Positions 1 through 5,453 are shown, counted from the stretch's first letter. The stretch: 6,865 nucleotides of DNA from Mollicutes bacterium (GCA_003552275.1 PUKL01000149.1:1-6865); one strand, 5' to 3'. Program-made: numbers and translations. Notes: generated by a model not told the origin, from the sequence alone.

Positions 1-40
1 ATCCGGTCAGGATGATGCCTTTTCGGAGGAAGGATTTCAT
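1..40 (-). CDS. N-terminus of an unidentified gene running off the left edge
   Basis: Reading leftward from the ATG at 40-38 gives 13 codons with no stop, MKSFLRKGIILTG, and the frame then leaves the window. The start has two basic residues followed by a hydrophobic run, which would suit a signal peptide or first membrane segment, but 13 residues cannot identify a family. The main support is context. A near-consensus sigma-A promoter lies just upstream on the same strand (73-101), giving a short leader of about 25 bases. GGTGAT (the 3' part of the usual Shine-Dalgarno consensus) ends four bases before the ATG. The heliorhodopsin terminator (132-172) closes the preceding unit on this strand. 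An in-frame alternative start at another ATG upstream in a different frame (MHIPKIL...) overlaps the -10 region and is unlikely. Confidence 0.5.
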   Translation of the reverse strand, partial: MKSFLRKGIILTG

Positions 41-72
41 GAAAATCACCCGTCAGTATCTTTGGTATGTGC

Positions 73-101
73 ATTCTAGGAGATGATTCGACCATTGTCA
101 A
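73..101 (-). promoter_or_regulatory. Sigma-A promoter for the left-edge gene
   Basis: On the minus strand there is a perfect -35 box TTGACA (101-96), a 17-base spacer and a -10 box TAGAAT (78-73), five of six matches to TATAAT. Predicted transcription starts near 66 and heads left into the partial gene at 40. This is the best promoter match in the window by box identity and spacing. Confidence 0.7.
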
Positions 102-131
102 GTCACGACACCGACTATCGCTCAAAGACAT

Positions 132-172
132 AAAAAAGCCCGCCAAGGCGAAGAAACGCCGGAAGCGGGCTT
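132..172 (-). terminator. Rho-independent terminator of the heliorhodopsin gene
   Basis: The arms AAGCCCGC (136-143) and GCGGGCTT (165-172) pair perfectly over 8 bp. They enclose a smaller nested stem, GGCG (147-150) with CGCC (157-160) around a 6-base loop. The A-run at 132-137 becomes a U-tract on the minus-strand transcript. The plus-strand side has only TT after the stem, so it works in one direction. It begins about 47 bases past the heliorhodopsin stop codon and ends that gene as a monocistronic unit. Confidence 0.85.
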
Positions 173-218
173 CATGGGCATTTGAGCGAGCCATAGGAGT
201 CAAGAGAAGAAGGCTCTA

Positions 219-1007
219 TTACGGTTGCATCGCCCCGAAGAAAACGAGCCACGCAAGAATCGTCTTTGCGACCAGGCTCAGGACGATGTATGTCCTTTCA
301 CCATAGAGATAGTCTTTCCATTTTCCCACACCTTTGTATTGCAAGACCATATTGACCGGGAAGGTGTTGAAGGCGACGAAGTACGTTCCGACGATCGCCC
401 AGACGAACCAGGGGACTTGTGAGAGGTCCGCGAACCCCACCATGTAGGTGATGATGACGATCCACGGTGCCAATCCGGCGATGCTTCCCCAGATGAAGGG
501 GCCCCAGTCGACATTGGATTTCTCTTTGCCGGAGTTGAGCTGTTCCATGACGAGACCGAACAGGTTCATCGACGCATTGACGACGAAGATCAGAATCAGC
601 GATGCGATATCGTACACACCGAACAATGTGGCGATGAGGACGATCATGATCGAGGAACTCAGGGCATATTCGAACCAACGGAATTTGTTGATGCCTTTTT
701 CCAGGTCGCGATTGTAGATGTCGTTTGTCTTTTTCGGCAAACTGATCAAGAAATGAGCACCGGCCGATATGAACAAGAATAAAGCGACCATAACCCCGAA
801 CGGCAACTCGAACAAGTCACTGCTGGCCGGGAAGAGGCCTACCGCCGGGTCGAAATCCAGATAATGCTGAATGATGGTGGGAGAGAATTCCGCCACTTCC
901 CGAATGACGACAAAGGCGAGCACGAGCATCAATACGCCTTGAACGAAGTGGACGACCCCCATGATGAGATTGAATTTTTTCAAACCTTGCAGCGTTTCAT
1001 CTTTCAT
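219..1007 (-). CDS. Heliorhodopsin, seven-helix retinal-binding membrane protein
   Basis: A 262-residue integral membrane protein with seven hydrophobic segments at roughly 12-36, 67-90, 112-131, 134-157, 168-191, 199-222 and 238-259. Segment 7 carries SLVAKTILAW, whose Lys248 is the expected Schiff-base lysine for all-trans retinal. Segment 3 carries RWFEYALSSS, whose Glu113 corresponds to the heliorhodopsin counterion glutamate. His20 in segment 1 and His85 in segment 2 match the buried histidines typical of the family. The long loop between segments 1 and 2 (about 37-66) is also typical. Heliorhodopsins are inserted with the N-terminus in the cytoplasm, opposite to type-1 rhodopsins, and most characterised members do not pump ions; a sensory or regulatory role has been proposed. 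The ATG follows AAGGAGGA (1021-1014 on the minus strand) by six bases. The gene has its own promoter and terminator, and no retinal-synthesis gene is adjacent. Family assignment is firm; function in the cell is unknown. Confidence 0.93.
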   Translation of the reverse strand: MKDETLQGLKKFNLIMGVVHFVQGVLMLVLAFVVIREVAEFSPTIIQHYLDFDPAVGLFPASSDLFELPFGVMVALFLFISAGAHFLISLPKKTNDIYNRDLEKGINKFRWFEYALSSSIMIVLIATLFGVYDIASLILIFVVNASMNLFGLVMEQLNSGKEKSNVDWGPFIWGSIAGLAPWIVIITYMVGFADLSQVPWFVWAIVGTYFVAFNTFPVNMVLQYKGVGKWKDYLYGERTYIVLSLVAKTILAWLVFFGAMQP

Positions 1008-1057
1008 TGCACATCCTCCTTCAGATTTTTATCCCGAACAATTGGTTTCATAAAGCA

Positions 1058-1087
1058 ATTATACCAAATACGCAAATAGGATGTCAT
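1058..1087 (-). promoter_or_regulatory. Extended -10 promoter of the heliorhodopsin gene
   Basis: Minus strand: -35 ATGACA (1087-1082, five of six to TTGACA), an 18-base spacer, and a perfect -10 TATAAT (1063-1058) preceded by TGG, which makes it an extended -10. Predicted start near 1051 gives a leader of about 44 bases ending in a strong Shine-Dalgarno. These features suggest substantial expression. A short inverted repeat, TTGGT (1042-1046) and ACCAA (1063-1067), brackets the -10 region but is too short to call an operator. Confidence 0.7.
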
Positions 1088-1113
1088 GTATAATGATGCA
1101 AAATAATTCAATG

Positions 1114-1137
1114 GCATGAATGTTGTGCCGGTCATGC
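1114..1137. repeat. Inverted repeat in the divergent intergenic region
   Basis: GCATGA (1114-1119) and TCATGC (1132-1137) are exact reverse complements separated by 12 bases. They lie between the leftward heliorhodopsin promoter and the predicted rightward promoter of the rRNA methyltransferase gene, directly upstream of the latter's -35 position. The geometry would suit a dimeric DNA-binding protein, but six-base arms can arise by chance in a region this size. Confidence 0.3.
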
Positions 1138-1140
1138 ATA

Positions 1141-1170
1141 TTGCTCGTTGGACGGGCACTATGGTACACT
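1141..1170 (+). promoter_or_regulatory. Probable promoter of the rRNA methyltransferase gene
   Basis: TACACT (1165-1170), four of six matches to TATAAT, is preceded by TGG to give an extended -10. A weak -35, TTGCTC (1141-1146), lies 18 bases upstream. Transcription would begin near 1177, leaving a leader of about 80 bases before the ATG at 1260. The leader contains CTTGCC (1191-1196) and GGCAAG (1222-1227), which could pair over six bases, but I recognise no riboswitch. An alternative TATAAT at 1089-1094 has no -35 partner. Confidence 0.4.
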
Positions 1171-1246
1171 TAAGGCACAAGGAAGGAAGACTTGCCGAAA
1201 ATGTAAGTTACAAAACCCATGGGCAAGCGATTTCCCGCCATTATCT

Positions 1247-1253
1247 GGAGGAG
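1247..1253 (+). promoter_or_regulatory. Shine-Dalgarno fixing the methyltransferase start
   Basis: GGAGGAG lies six bases before the ATG at 1260. The reading frame is open back to an ATG at 1116, which would add 48 residues. That upstream ATG has no ribosome binding site, lies upstream of the predicted promoter, and would place an unrelated sequence before the TRAM domain. The site therefore decides in favour of 1260. Confidence 0.8.
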
Positions 1254-1259
1254 TGTCCG

Positions 1260-2633
1260 ATGAGTTCCCAACTTGAAGTGAACCAAGAAGTCCTCATCAC
1301 CATAAAGACGATCGGCATCAACGGCGAAGGAATCGGCTTCTACAAGCGACAAGCCGTGTTCGTGCCGGGGGTGATTCCTCCCGAAGAGGTCGTCGTGCGC
1401 GTGAAAAGCCTCCACAAGGGCTATGCCGTGGCCGAGAGCGTGCACATCAAGAAGCGCGCTTTCTATCGACGACGGCCGTTTTGCAAGCATTACGGGGTGT
1501 GCGGCGGATGCCAGCTCCAACACGTCGACTATGAGGAACAGCAACGTCTCAAGGAGAGCCTGTTGCGTCAATCTTTCGAGCGTTATACGAAGATTCCCCT
1601 CAACACTGTCGATTTCCGTTCTTTCAACCCGATCGTCACGCCCAGACATTATCGCCACAAAGCCCAGATGCCGGTAAAGAACACGAAAAGAGGGATCGTG
1701 ACGGGACTTTTCCGTGCCGATTCACAAGACCTCGTGGAAGTCCTCGATTGCCCCATCCAGCATGAACGGATCAACGAGACGAACAGGCGCGTCCTCGAAA
1801 TCCTCGACGAGTACGACATCCGGGCTTTCGACGAAAAGAAGATGCGGGGGATGCTCCGTCATCTCGTCACCCGCAGGAGCGATGCGACGGGCGAAATCCA
1901 GGTCACTTTGGTCATCACCATCTTCAACAAAGTACTGAAGAAGGTCGCCGAGGAGATCCTCTCGCTTCCCGACGTCGTGAGCGTGGCCATCAGCAAGAAT
2001 CATGATGTCAAAAACCGCGAGGTCTTCGGTGAGACCTACGAGATTCTCGCCGGTAACGAGACCATTGAAGAAAGACTGGGAGATGTCCGTTACCGGCTCA
2101 ACCCCAAGGCTTTCTTCCAAGTGAATCCTCGCGAGGCCCAGAGTATGTATGAGTATGTCCGGACGCTCTTCGAACCGCAGAAAGAGAGACGTTTGCTCGA
2201 TCTTCATACCGGAAGCGGCGCCATGGCGCTCTATTTCGCCGACATGTTCGAGGAAGTGACGGGTATCGACTCGAGCAAGGAATCCATCAAAAGCGCACAA
2301 GAGAACAAAAAGCGCAACAACCTCCCGCATGTCGAGTTCGTCCAAGGAGATGCGGGGAAGGTGTTGAAACAGCTCAGAAACACCGGGAAATCCTTTGATG
2401 TGGCGGTTTTTGATCCTCCGAGGACCGGCCTCGACGAGGGGCTCATGAGCGAACTTCTGCGCAACCCCATCCCGAGACTCATCTATGTCTCATGCAATCC
2501 GAGCACACTCGCCAAGAACATAGACCGTCTGTCCAAGGGCTATGCAGTGAGAAGCGTCATGCCTTTCGACATGTTTCCGCAGACCGCCCAGGTCGAAGCC
2601 GTGGCGTTGTTGTCTTTGCGGAACGCCGAATAG
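1260..2633 (+). CDS. rlmCD: 23S rRNA (uracil-5-)-methyltransferase, RlmCD/RumA type
   Basis: A 457-residue cytoplasmic enzyme of the TrmA/RumA family that transfers a methyl group from S-adenosylmethionine to C5 of uracil in 23S rRNA. In Gram-positive bacteria one RlmCD enzyme can modify both U747 and U1939; which sites this one uses is not visible. Residues 1-60 form the TRAM RNA-binding domain. Cys75, Cys81, Cys84 and Cys164 fit the four ligands of the [4Fe-4S] cluster. The C-terminal Rossmann domain carries the SAM loop DLHTGSGA (314-321), DPPRTG (385-390), the nucleophile Cys412 in SCNPSTLAKN, and the probable general base Glu445 in QVEAV. The length equals that of typical Bacillus homologues. 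The SAM loop differs from the common DLYCGxG form, and FPQTAQVE replaces the usual FPxTxHVE. There is no clear terminator before fabV 106 bases downstream, so readthrough is possible. Confidence 0.93.
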   Translation: MSSQLEVNQEVLITIKTIGINGEGIGFYKRQAVFVPGVIPPEEVVVRVKSLHKGYAVAESVHIKKRAFYRRRPFCKHYGVCGGCQLQHVDYEEQQRLKESLLRQSFERYTKIPLNTVDFRSFNPIVTPRHYRHKAQMPVKNTKRGIVTGLFRADSQDLVEVLDCPIQHERINETNRRVLEILDEYDIRAFDEKKMRGMLRHLVTRRSDATGEIQVTLVITIFNKVLKKVAEEILSLPDVVSVAISKNHDVKNREVFGETYEILAGNETIEERLGDVRYRLNPKAFFQVNPREAQSMYEYVRTLFEPQKERRLLDLHTGSGAMALYFADMFEEVTGIDSSKESIKSAQENKKRNNLPHVEFVQGDAGKVLKQLRNTGKSFDVAVFDPPRTGLDEGLMSELLRNPIPRLIYVSCNPSTLAKNIDRLSKGYAVRSVMPFDMFPQTAQVEAVALLSLRNAE

Positions 2634-2708
2634 ATTCATTTGTGCAACGGCAGTGGTGGCACCGTGTTCCATCAGAGCTTTAAACCCAGCATGGGAAAAA
2701 GTGTCTTT

Positions 2709-2717
2709 TGATAGAAT
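2709..2717 (+). promoter_or_regulatory. Possible extended -10 promoter for the enoyl reductase
   Basis: TGA followed by TAGAAT (2712-2717, five of six matches) forms an extended -10 box. No convincing -35 hexamer occurs 16-18 bases upstream. It would give a very short leader of about 15-20 bases before the ATG at 2740, with AAGGGGA (2728-2734) as ribosome binding site. Because no terminator follows the upstream gene, fabV may instead be co-transcribed. Confidence 0.35.
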
Positions 2718-2739
2718 GATGAAAAAGAAGGGGATCTTT

Positions 2740-3951
2740 ATGATCATCAAACCGTCCATCCGGAATAATGTCTATCTCAACGCCCATCCCAAAGGATGCG
2801 AGGCTTTTGTGAACAGTCTGTCCGAAGAGGCGAAAGACCTGCCCGACTTTGCCGGCCCGAAGCGCGTCTTGATCATAGGGGGTTCTTCCGGATATGGCCT
2901 TGCCAGCCGGGTGGCCCTGGCACAAAACGCCCACGCATCGACGATAAACGTCTCCTTTGAAAAGCGTCCTTCCGGCAAGCGTTCGGGAACAGCGGGATTC
3001 TGGAACAACATCGCCTTCTTGAAACAAGCGAAAACGTTGGATTCCGCCCATTATGACATCATCGGCGACGCCTTCAGTGAAGACATCAAGAAAAGGACCA
3101 TGCAAAAGATCAAAGAGACCTTTTCCCGAGTGGATCTTGTGGTCTATTCGCTTGCCGCCGGCGCCAGACCCGACCCCGAGACCGGCAAATTGGTCTATTC
3201 CTCTTTGAAACCCATCGGGGAGCCGCTCGTCGGGAGGACCATCGATGTCGCCAACAAGAAGATGAAAGACATCCGGATTTCTCCGGCAACCCGGGAAGAG
3301 ATCGACAACACGGTCTATGTGATGGGCGGCAGTGATTGGAAAGCCTGGCTCGAGGCCCTGGATGCGGCCGGATGTCTGTCGGAAAGGGCCAAGACTGTCT
3401 CCTACACGTATGTCGGCAGCGGGTCGATGGATAGGATCTATCGGGGCGGGACCATCGGAAAAGCCAAGGAAGACCTGGAAAAGACAGCCCGCGACATGGA
3501 TGTCTGGCTGCAAGAGAAGTACAACGGGGAAGCGCTCATCTCCTCTTCGAAAGCGGTCACGACCAAGGCGAGCGTCTTCATACCGGGCATCACGACATAC
3601 ATGGCCTGCCTCTTTGACGCGATGAAAGAAAAAGGGACCCACGAATCCATCTTGACGCATAAACACCGGTTGTTCAAAGACATGGTCTATGGTTCCAAGC
3701 GCCGCACGGACAGTCTGGGCAGATTGAGAATGGATCATTATGAAATGGATGCGGATGTTCAAGAAAAAACCCTGTCATGCGTGCAAAAACACCAAGATGA
3801 GTCCGTCTTCGCATTGTCGGGGACAAAACACTTTCTCGAGGAATTCCACCACATACATGGCTTCGGCTACGACCATATCGACTATGAAGAGGATCTCGAC
3901 TTGGACGCGTTGATCCCGGATGATATTGCCTTAGAAGAACACCTTGATTAG
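2740..3951 (+). CDS. fabV: FabV/TER-type trans-2-enoyl-ACP/CoA reductase (NADH)
   Basis: A 403-residue cytoplasmic member of the short-chain dehydrogenase superfamily that reduces the trans-2 double bond of enoyl-ACP (final step of fatty-acid elongation) or enoyl-CoA such as crotonyl-CoA, using NAD(P)H. Visible signatures are the N-terminal MIIKP and HPKGCE, the dinucleotide loop GGSSGYGLA (47-55), the FEK.P..KR.GTAGFWNN segment (73-90), VYSLAAGARP (135-144), and the catalytic Y-x8-K with Tyr234 and Lys243, the spacing that distinguishes FabV/TER from FabI (Y-x6-K). The C-terminal half keeps GRLRMDHYE and HGFGYDHIDYE. The start at 2740 gives the family length (about 400) and follows AAGGGGA by five bases; the frame is open 29 codons further upstream without family similarity. 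An acidic tail ends in the terminator. FabV enzymes are generally less sensitive to triclosan than FabI. Sequence alone does not settle ACP versus CoA preference. Confidence 0.93.
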   Translation: MIIKPSIRNNVYLNAHPKGCEAFVNSLSEEAKDLPDFAGPKRVLIIGGSSGYGLASRVALAQNAHASTINVSFEKRPSGKRSGTAGFWNNIAFLKQAKTLDSAHYDIIGDAFSEDIKKRTMQKIKETFSRVDLVVYSLAAGARPDPETGKLVYSSLKPIGEPLVGRTIDVANKKMKDIRISPATREEIDNTVYVMGGSDWKAWLEALDAAGCLSERAKTVSYTYVGSGSMDRIYRGGTIGKAKEDLEKTARDMDVWLQEKYNGEALISSSKAVTTKASVFIPGITTYMACLFDAMKEKGTHESILTHKHRLFKDMVYGSKRRTDSLGRLRMDHYEMDADVQEKTLSCVQKHQDESVFALSGTKHFLEEFHHIHGFGYDHIDYEEDLDLDALIPDDIALEEHLD

Positions 3952-3962
3952 GTGTTTTGTTT
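3936..3962 (+). terminator. Terminator overlapping the fabV stop codon
   Basis: AACACCT (3938-3944) and AGGTGTT (3950-3956) pair perfectly over 7 bp around the loop TGATT, and the stem can extend by a G-U and an A-U pair. It is followed by an imperfect U-rich tail, TTTTGTTTCC. The TAG stop (3949-3951) lies inside the hairpin, so the last codons of fabV form the 5' arm. The tail is interrupted by G, so termination may be partial. Confidence 0.6.
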
Positions 3963-4035
3963 CCTTGGCCACCAGGAAGAAGAGAGAGGATCGTCGTGCT
4001 TTTGCATGAAGTGAGCTCGGGCAGCCATGACAAGA

Positions 4036-4044
4036 TGGTATGAT
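4036..4044 (+). promoter_or_regulatory. Extended -10 promoter of the nucleoside-salvage unit
   Basis: TGG followed by TATGAT (4039-4044, five of six to TATAAT) forms an extended -10. The -35 region (about 4015-4021) shows no good match, which extended -10 promoters tolerate. Transcription would start near 4051, giving a leader of about 67 bases. That the in-frame ATG at 4040 overlaps this box argues against it being a translation start. Confidence 0.5.
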
Positions 4045-4054
4045 GAGCCCTATC

Positions 4055-4093
4055 GTTCCACAATCGAAGCCCTTTTCCGCTTCGAAGCGGAAC
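4055..4093 (+). promoter_or_regulatory. Perfect palindrome and competing hairpins in the deaminase leader
   Basis: TTCCGCTTC-GAAGCGGAA (4075-4092) is a perfect 18-base palindrome with no spacer. As RNA it can fold as a 7-bp stem with a four-base loop. The same bases can instead join a second fold: TCGAAGC (4064-4070) pairs with GCTTCGA (4079-4085), flanked by GTTCC (4055-4059) with GGAAC (4089-4093). The two folds are mutually exclusive. No U-tract follows, so it is not a terminator. It may be a repressor operator just downstream of the promoter, or a leader RNA element close to the ribosome binding site. Confidence 0.5.
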
Positions 4094-4117
4094 ACAAGGA
4101 GAAGAGAGGCAGAACCC

Positions 4118-4504
4118 ATGGACTTTGACACGCTCTACAAGAAAGCTTATGCCAAGGCGAAACCCTTCCCCCTCTCGGCGACCGCCGATGCCGGCGGTGT
4201 GGGGGCGGCGATTCTCACAGACCGAGGCAACATCTACACAGGGACATGTCTCGATATCGCCACGAACATCGGCTTTTGCGCCGAACGCGCCGCGGCGGCA
4301 GCCATGGTCACCGCCGGCGAGAAGGTCATCAAGGCCTGCATCGCCGTGACAGATGAAGGGGGGATCATTCCTCCTTGCGGTGTGTGTAGGGAATTCTTGA
4401 ACGAGCTTGCCGACGAGAACGCCCACGCTCTCGTGAAAATCGACAAAGACCGTGTGGTGGAACTCTCGCAACTATTGCCGGATGATTGGCGAAAGAAATT
4501 GTAG
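4118..4504 (+). CDS. Cytidine-deaminase-family zinc deaminase
   Basis: A 128-residue cytoplasmic protein of the cytidine/deoxycytidylate deaminase fold, expected to hydrolyse the exocyclic amino group of a cytosine-type nucleoside. The zinc site is complete: Cys54-Ala-Glu56 (ligand and proton-shuttle glutamate) and Pro86-Cys87-Gly-Val-Cys90. The C-terminal SQLLPDDW resembles the LLP.xY/W end of cytidine and blasticidin-S deaminases. The ribose-binding NxE stretch of classical cytidine deaminases (as in NVENASYG) is replaced by CLDIATNIG, so cytidine as substrate is inferred, mainly from the phosphorylase gene 11 bases downstream. The start at 4118 gives the usual family length; GAGAGG (4104-4109) lies eight bases before it, and a better AAGGAG (4096-4101) is rather far at 16 bases. 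The frame extends upstream to 4040, but that segment overlaps the promoter and leader palindrome. Confidence 0.85.
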   Translation: MDFDTLYKKAYAKAKPFPLSATADAGGVGAAILTDRGNIYTGTCLDIATNIGFCAERAAAAAMVTAGEKVIKACIAVTDEGGIIPPCGVCREFLNELADENAHALVKIDKDRVVELSQLLPDDWRKKL

Positions 4505-4515
4505 GGGAAGAGAAC

Positions 4516-5283
4516 ATGAGTCTGAAGAAAACCTATCCCATCCTCGAGTTCGATTCGGCCAAAGAGGCCTATATCAATCCCGAAGCGGTGGTCGGAGAAG
4601 TGAAGCTGCCCGAACATTTCGTGGTGACTTTTTTCAAAGAAGCCCTGACACATCTGTTCGAGGAAGGACGGTTGGACAAGTTGGGGACCTTCCGATCGGA
4701 GACGGTCGACATCCCCTTGTACAAGACGAGGGTCGATGACCGAGATGTCGGGGTCTGTCTAGGGTATGTGGGGGCCGCCGCTTCTGCGGCGCTCTTGGAA
4801 GAGCTCATCGCCTCGGGAGCGAAGAAATTCCTCGTCTGTGGCGGTGCGGGCGTTTTGACGGACTCTCCCTTGGGAACGCTCTTCCTCCCTTCGGCAGCCG
4901 TCCGGGACGAAGGGGCTTCATACCACTACCTGCCCCCCTCGCGCGAAGCCGTATGCGACCCTTTGGCGCTTACAGCTTTGAAAAAAGCGTTCGATCACCA
5001 CGGAATCCCTTATCGTGAGGGAAAGACCTGGACCACGGACGGGGTCTATCGGGAGACGCGAGAAAAAACCGACTTGCGCCGTGCGGAGGGCTGTCTCACC
5101 GTGGAGATGGAGGCGGCCGCCTTCTTTGCGGTGTCGCGGTTCCGCGGGGTGAGACTCGCACAGATCCTCTATGGCGGCGACGATTTGAGTAAAACGGAGT
5201 GGGACAAGCGTGGTTGGAACCATCGATCCGACATCAGGAAGAACTTGCTCGAGTTGACCTTACAATCCATACTTTGGCTTTGA
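4516..5283 (+). CDS. Nucleoside phosphorylase, PNP/UDP family (uridine-phosphorylase-like)
   Basis: A 255-residue cytoplasmic enzyme of the PNP_UDP_1 family, which cleaves the glycosidic bond of a nucleoside with phosphate to give a base and (deoxy)ribose-1-phosphate. Signatures are CGGAGVL (108-114, the family's glycine-rich G-x-A-G segment), TTDGVYRET (173-181), and VEMEAAAFFAV (196-206), whose Met-Glu binds the ribose hydroxyls. Phosphate-site arginines are probable but not assignable by eye. Pairing with a deaminase suggests uridine or deoxyuridine as substrate; purine nucleosides cannot be excluded. The ATG at 4516 follows AGGGGA (4503-4508) by seven bases, and that site overlaps the stop of the deaminase gene, implying translational coupling in one operon. 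An in-frame TTG at 4486 would add ten residues with no family support. The gene ends with tandem in-frame stops, TGA TAA. Confidence 0.88.
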   Translation: MSLKKTYPILEFDSAKEAYINPEAVVGEVKLPEHFVVTFFKEALTHLFEEGRLDKLGTFRSETVDIPLYKTRVDDRDVGVCLGYVGAAASAALLEELIASGAKKFLVCGGAGVLTDSPLGTLFLPSAAVRDEGASYHYLPPSREAVCDPLALTALKKAFDHHGIPYREGKTWTTDGVYRETREKTDLRRAEGCLTVEMEAAAFFAVSRFRGVRLAQILYGGDDLSKTEWDKRGWNHRSDIRKNLLELTLQSILWL

Positions 5284-5331
5284 TAAGCGATTTCCCGGTT
5301 GTTATATCGTACGGTGTACATCCATGGTTCG

Positions 5332-5359
5332 ACACCCCGCCCTTGCGGGGTGTTTTTTT
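5332..5359 (+). terminator. Strong terminator of the nucleoside-salvage operon
   Basis: ACACCCCGC (5332-5340) and GCGGGGTGT (5345-5353) form a perfect 9-bp GC-rich stem around the loop CCTT, followed by a run of seven T (5353-5359). It lies 48 bases past the phosphorylase stop. No T-run exists on the other strand, so it acts rightward only and separates this operon from the dioxygenase unit. Confidence 0.92.
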
Positions 5360-5375
5360 GTCGTGAGCATATTCA

Positions 5376-5405
5376 TTGCGGAAGTCGGTGGCGTTTTGCT
5401 ACATT
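5376..5405 (+). promoter_or_regulatory. Weak candidate promoter for the dioxygenase-esterase unit
   Basis: After the strong terminator the dioxygenase gene needs its own promoter. The best candidate is TGC plus TACATT (5400-5405), an extended -10 with four of six matches, with TTGCGG (5376-5381) 18 bases upstream. TTTACA (5404-5409) resembles a -35 but has no -10 at the right distance. TCCC-GT-GGGA (5413-5422) is a small inverted repeat downstream. I see no clear copy of the MhqR-type operator known from Bacillus. Confidence 0.3.
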
Positions 5406-5453
5406 TACATTGTCCCGTGGGATCCATCACAGGAAAGAAAGGATGTACAATAC

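Noticed and set aside
39..86. A 15-codon plus-strand ORF (MKITRQYLWYVHSRR) preceded by GGAGGAAGG
   Set aside because: The apparent Shine-Dalgarno is the reverse complement of Ser-Phe-Leu codons in the likely minus-strand gene, and there is no plus-strand promoter. The frame is also open to the window edge, so it is not a defined leader peptide.
1089..1094. A TATAAT on the plus strand upstream of rlmCD
   Set aside because: No -35 match lies 16-18 bases upstream, and it would give a leader of about 160 bases; the site at 1165 is better placed.
1116..1259. A 48-residue N-terminal extension of the rRNA methyltransferase
   Set aside because: It lacks a ribosome binding site, spans the predicted promoter, and resembles nothing in the family; the ATG at 1260 with GGAGGAG gives the normal length.
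1722..2345. A 207-residue minus-strand open frame opposite rlmCD
   Set aside because: It is antisense to the catalytic part of a conserved enzyme with no ribosome binding site or family signature.
2634..2739. Possible terminator between rlmCD and fabV
   Set aside because: Only 3-4 bp stems with large loops can be drawn (for example ACGG with CCGT), and no T-run follows.
3700..3714. CGCCGCACGGACAGT shared exactly with positions 6665-6679
   Set aside because: Both copies encode RRTDS within KRRTDSL in family-conserved regions of unrelated proteins (FabV and the esterase). Shared codon preference and chance explain it better than a repeat element.
2680..3762. A 360-residue minus-strand open frame opposite fabV
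   Set aside because: It is antisense to a well-matched gene, has low-complexity composition typical of shadow frames in GC-rich codons, and shows no recognisable motif or start signal.
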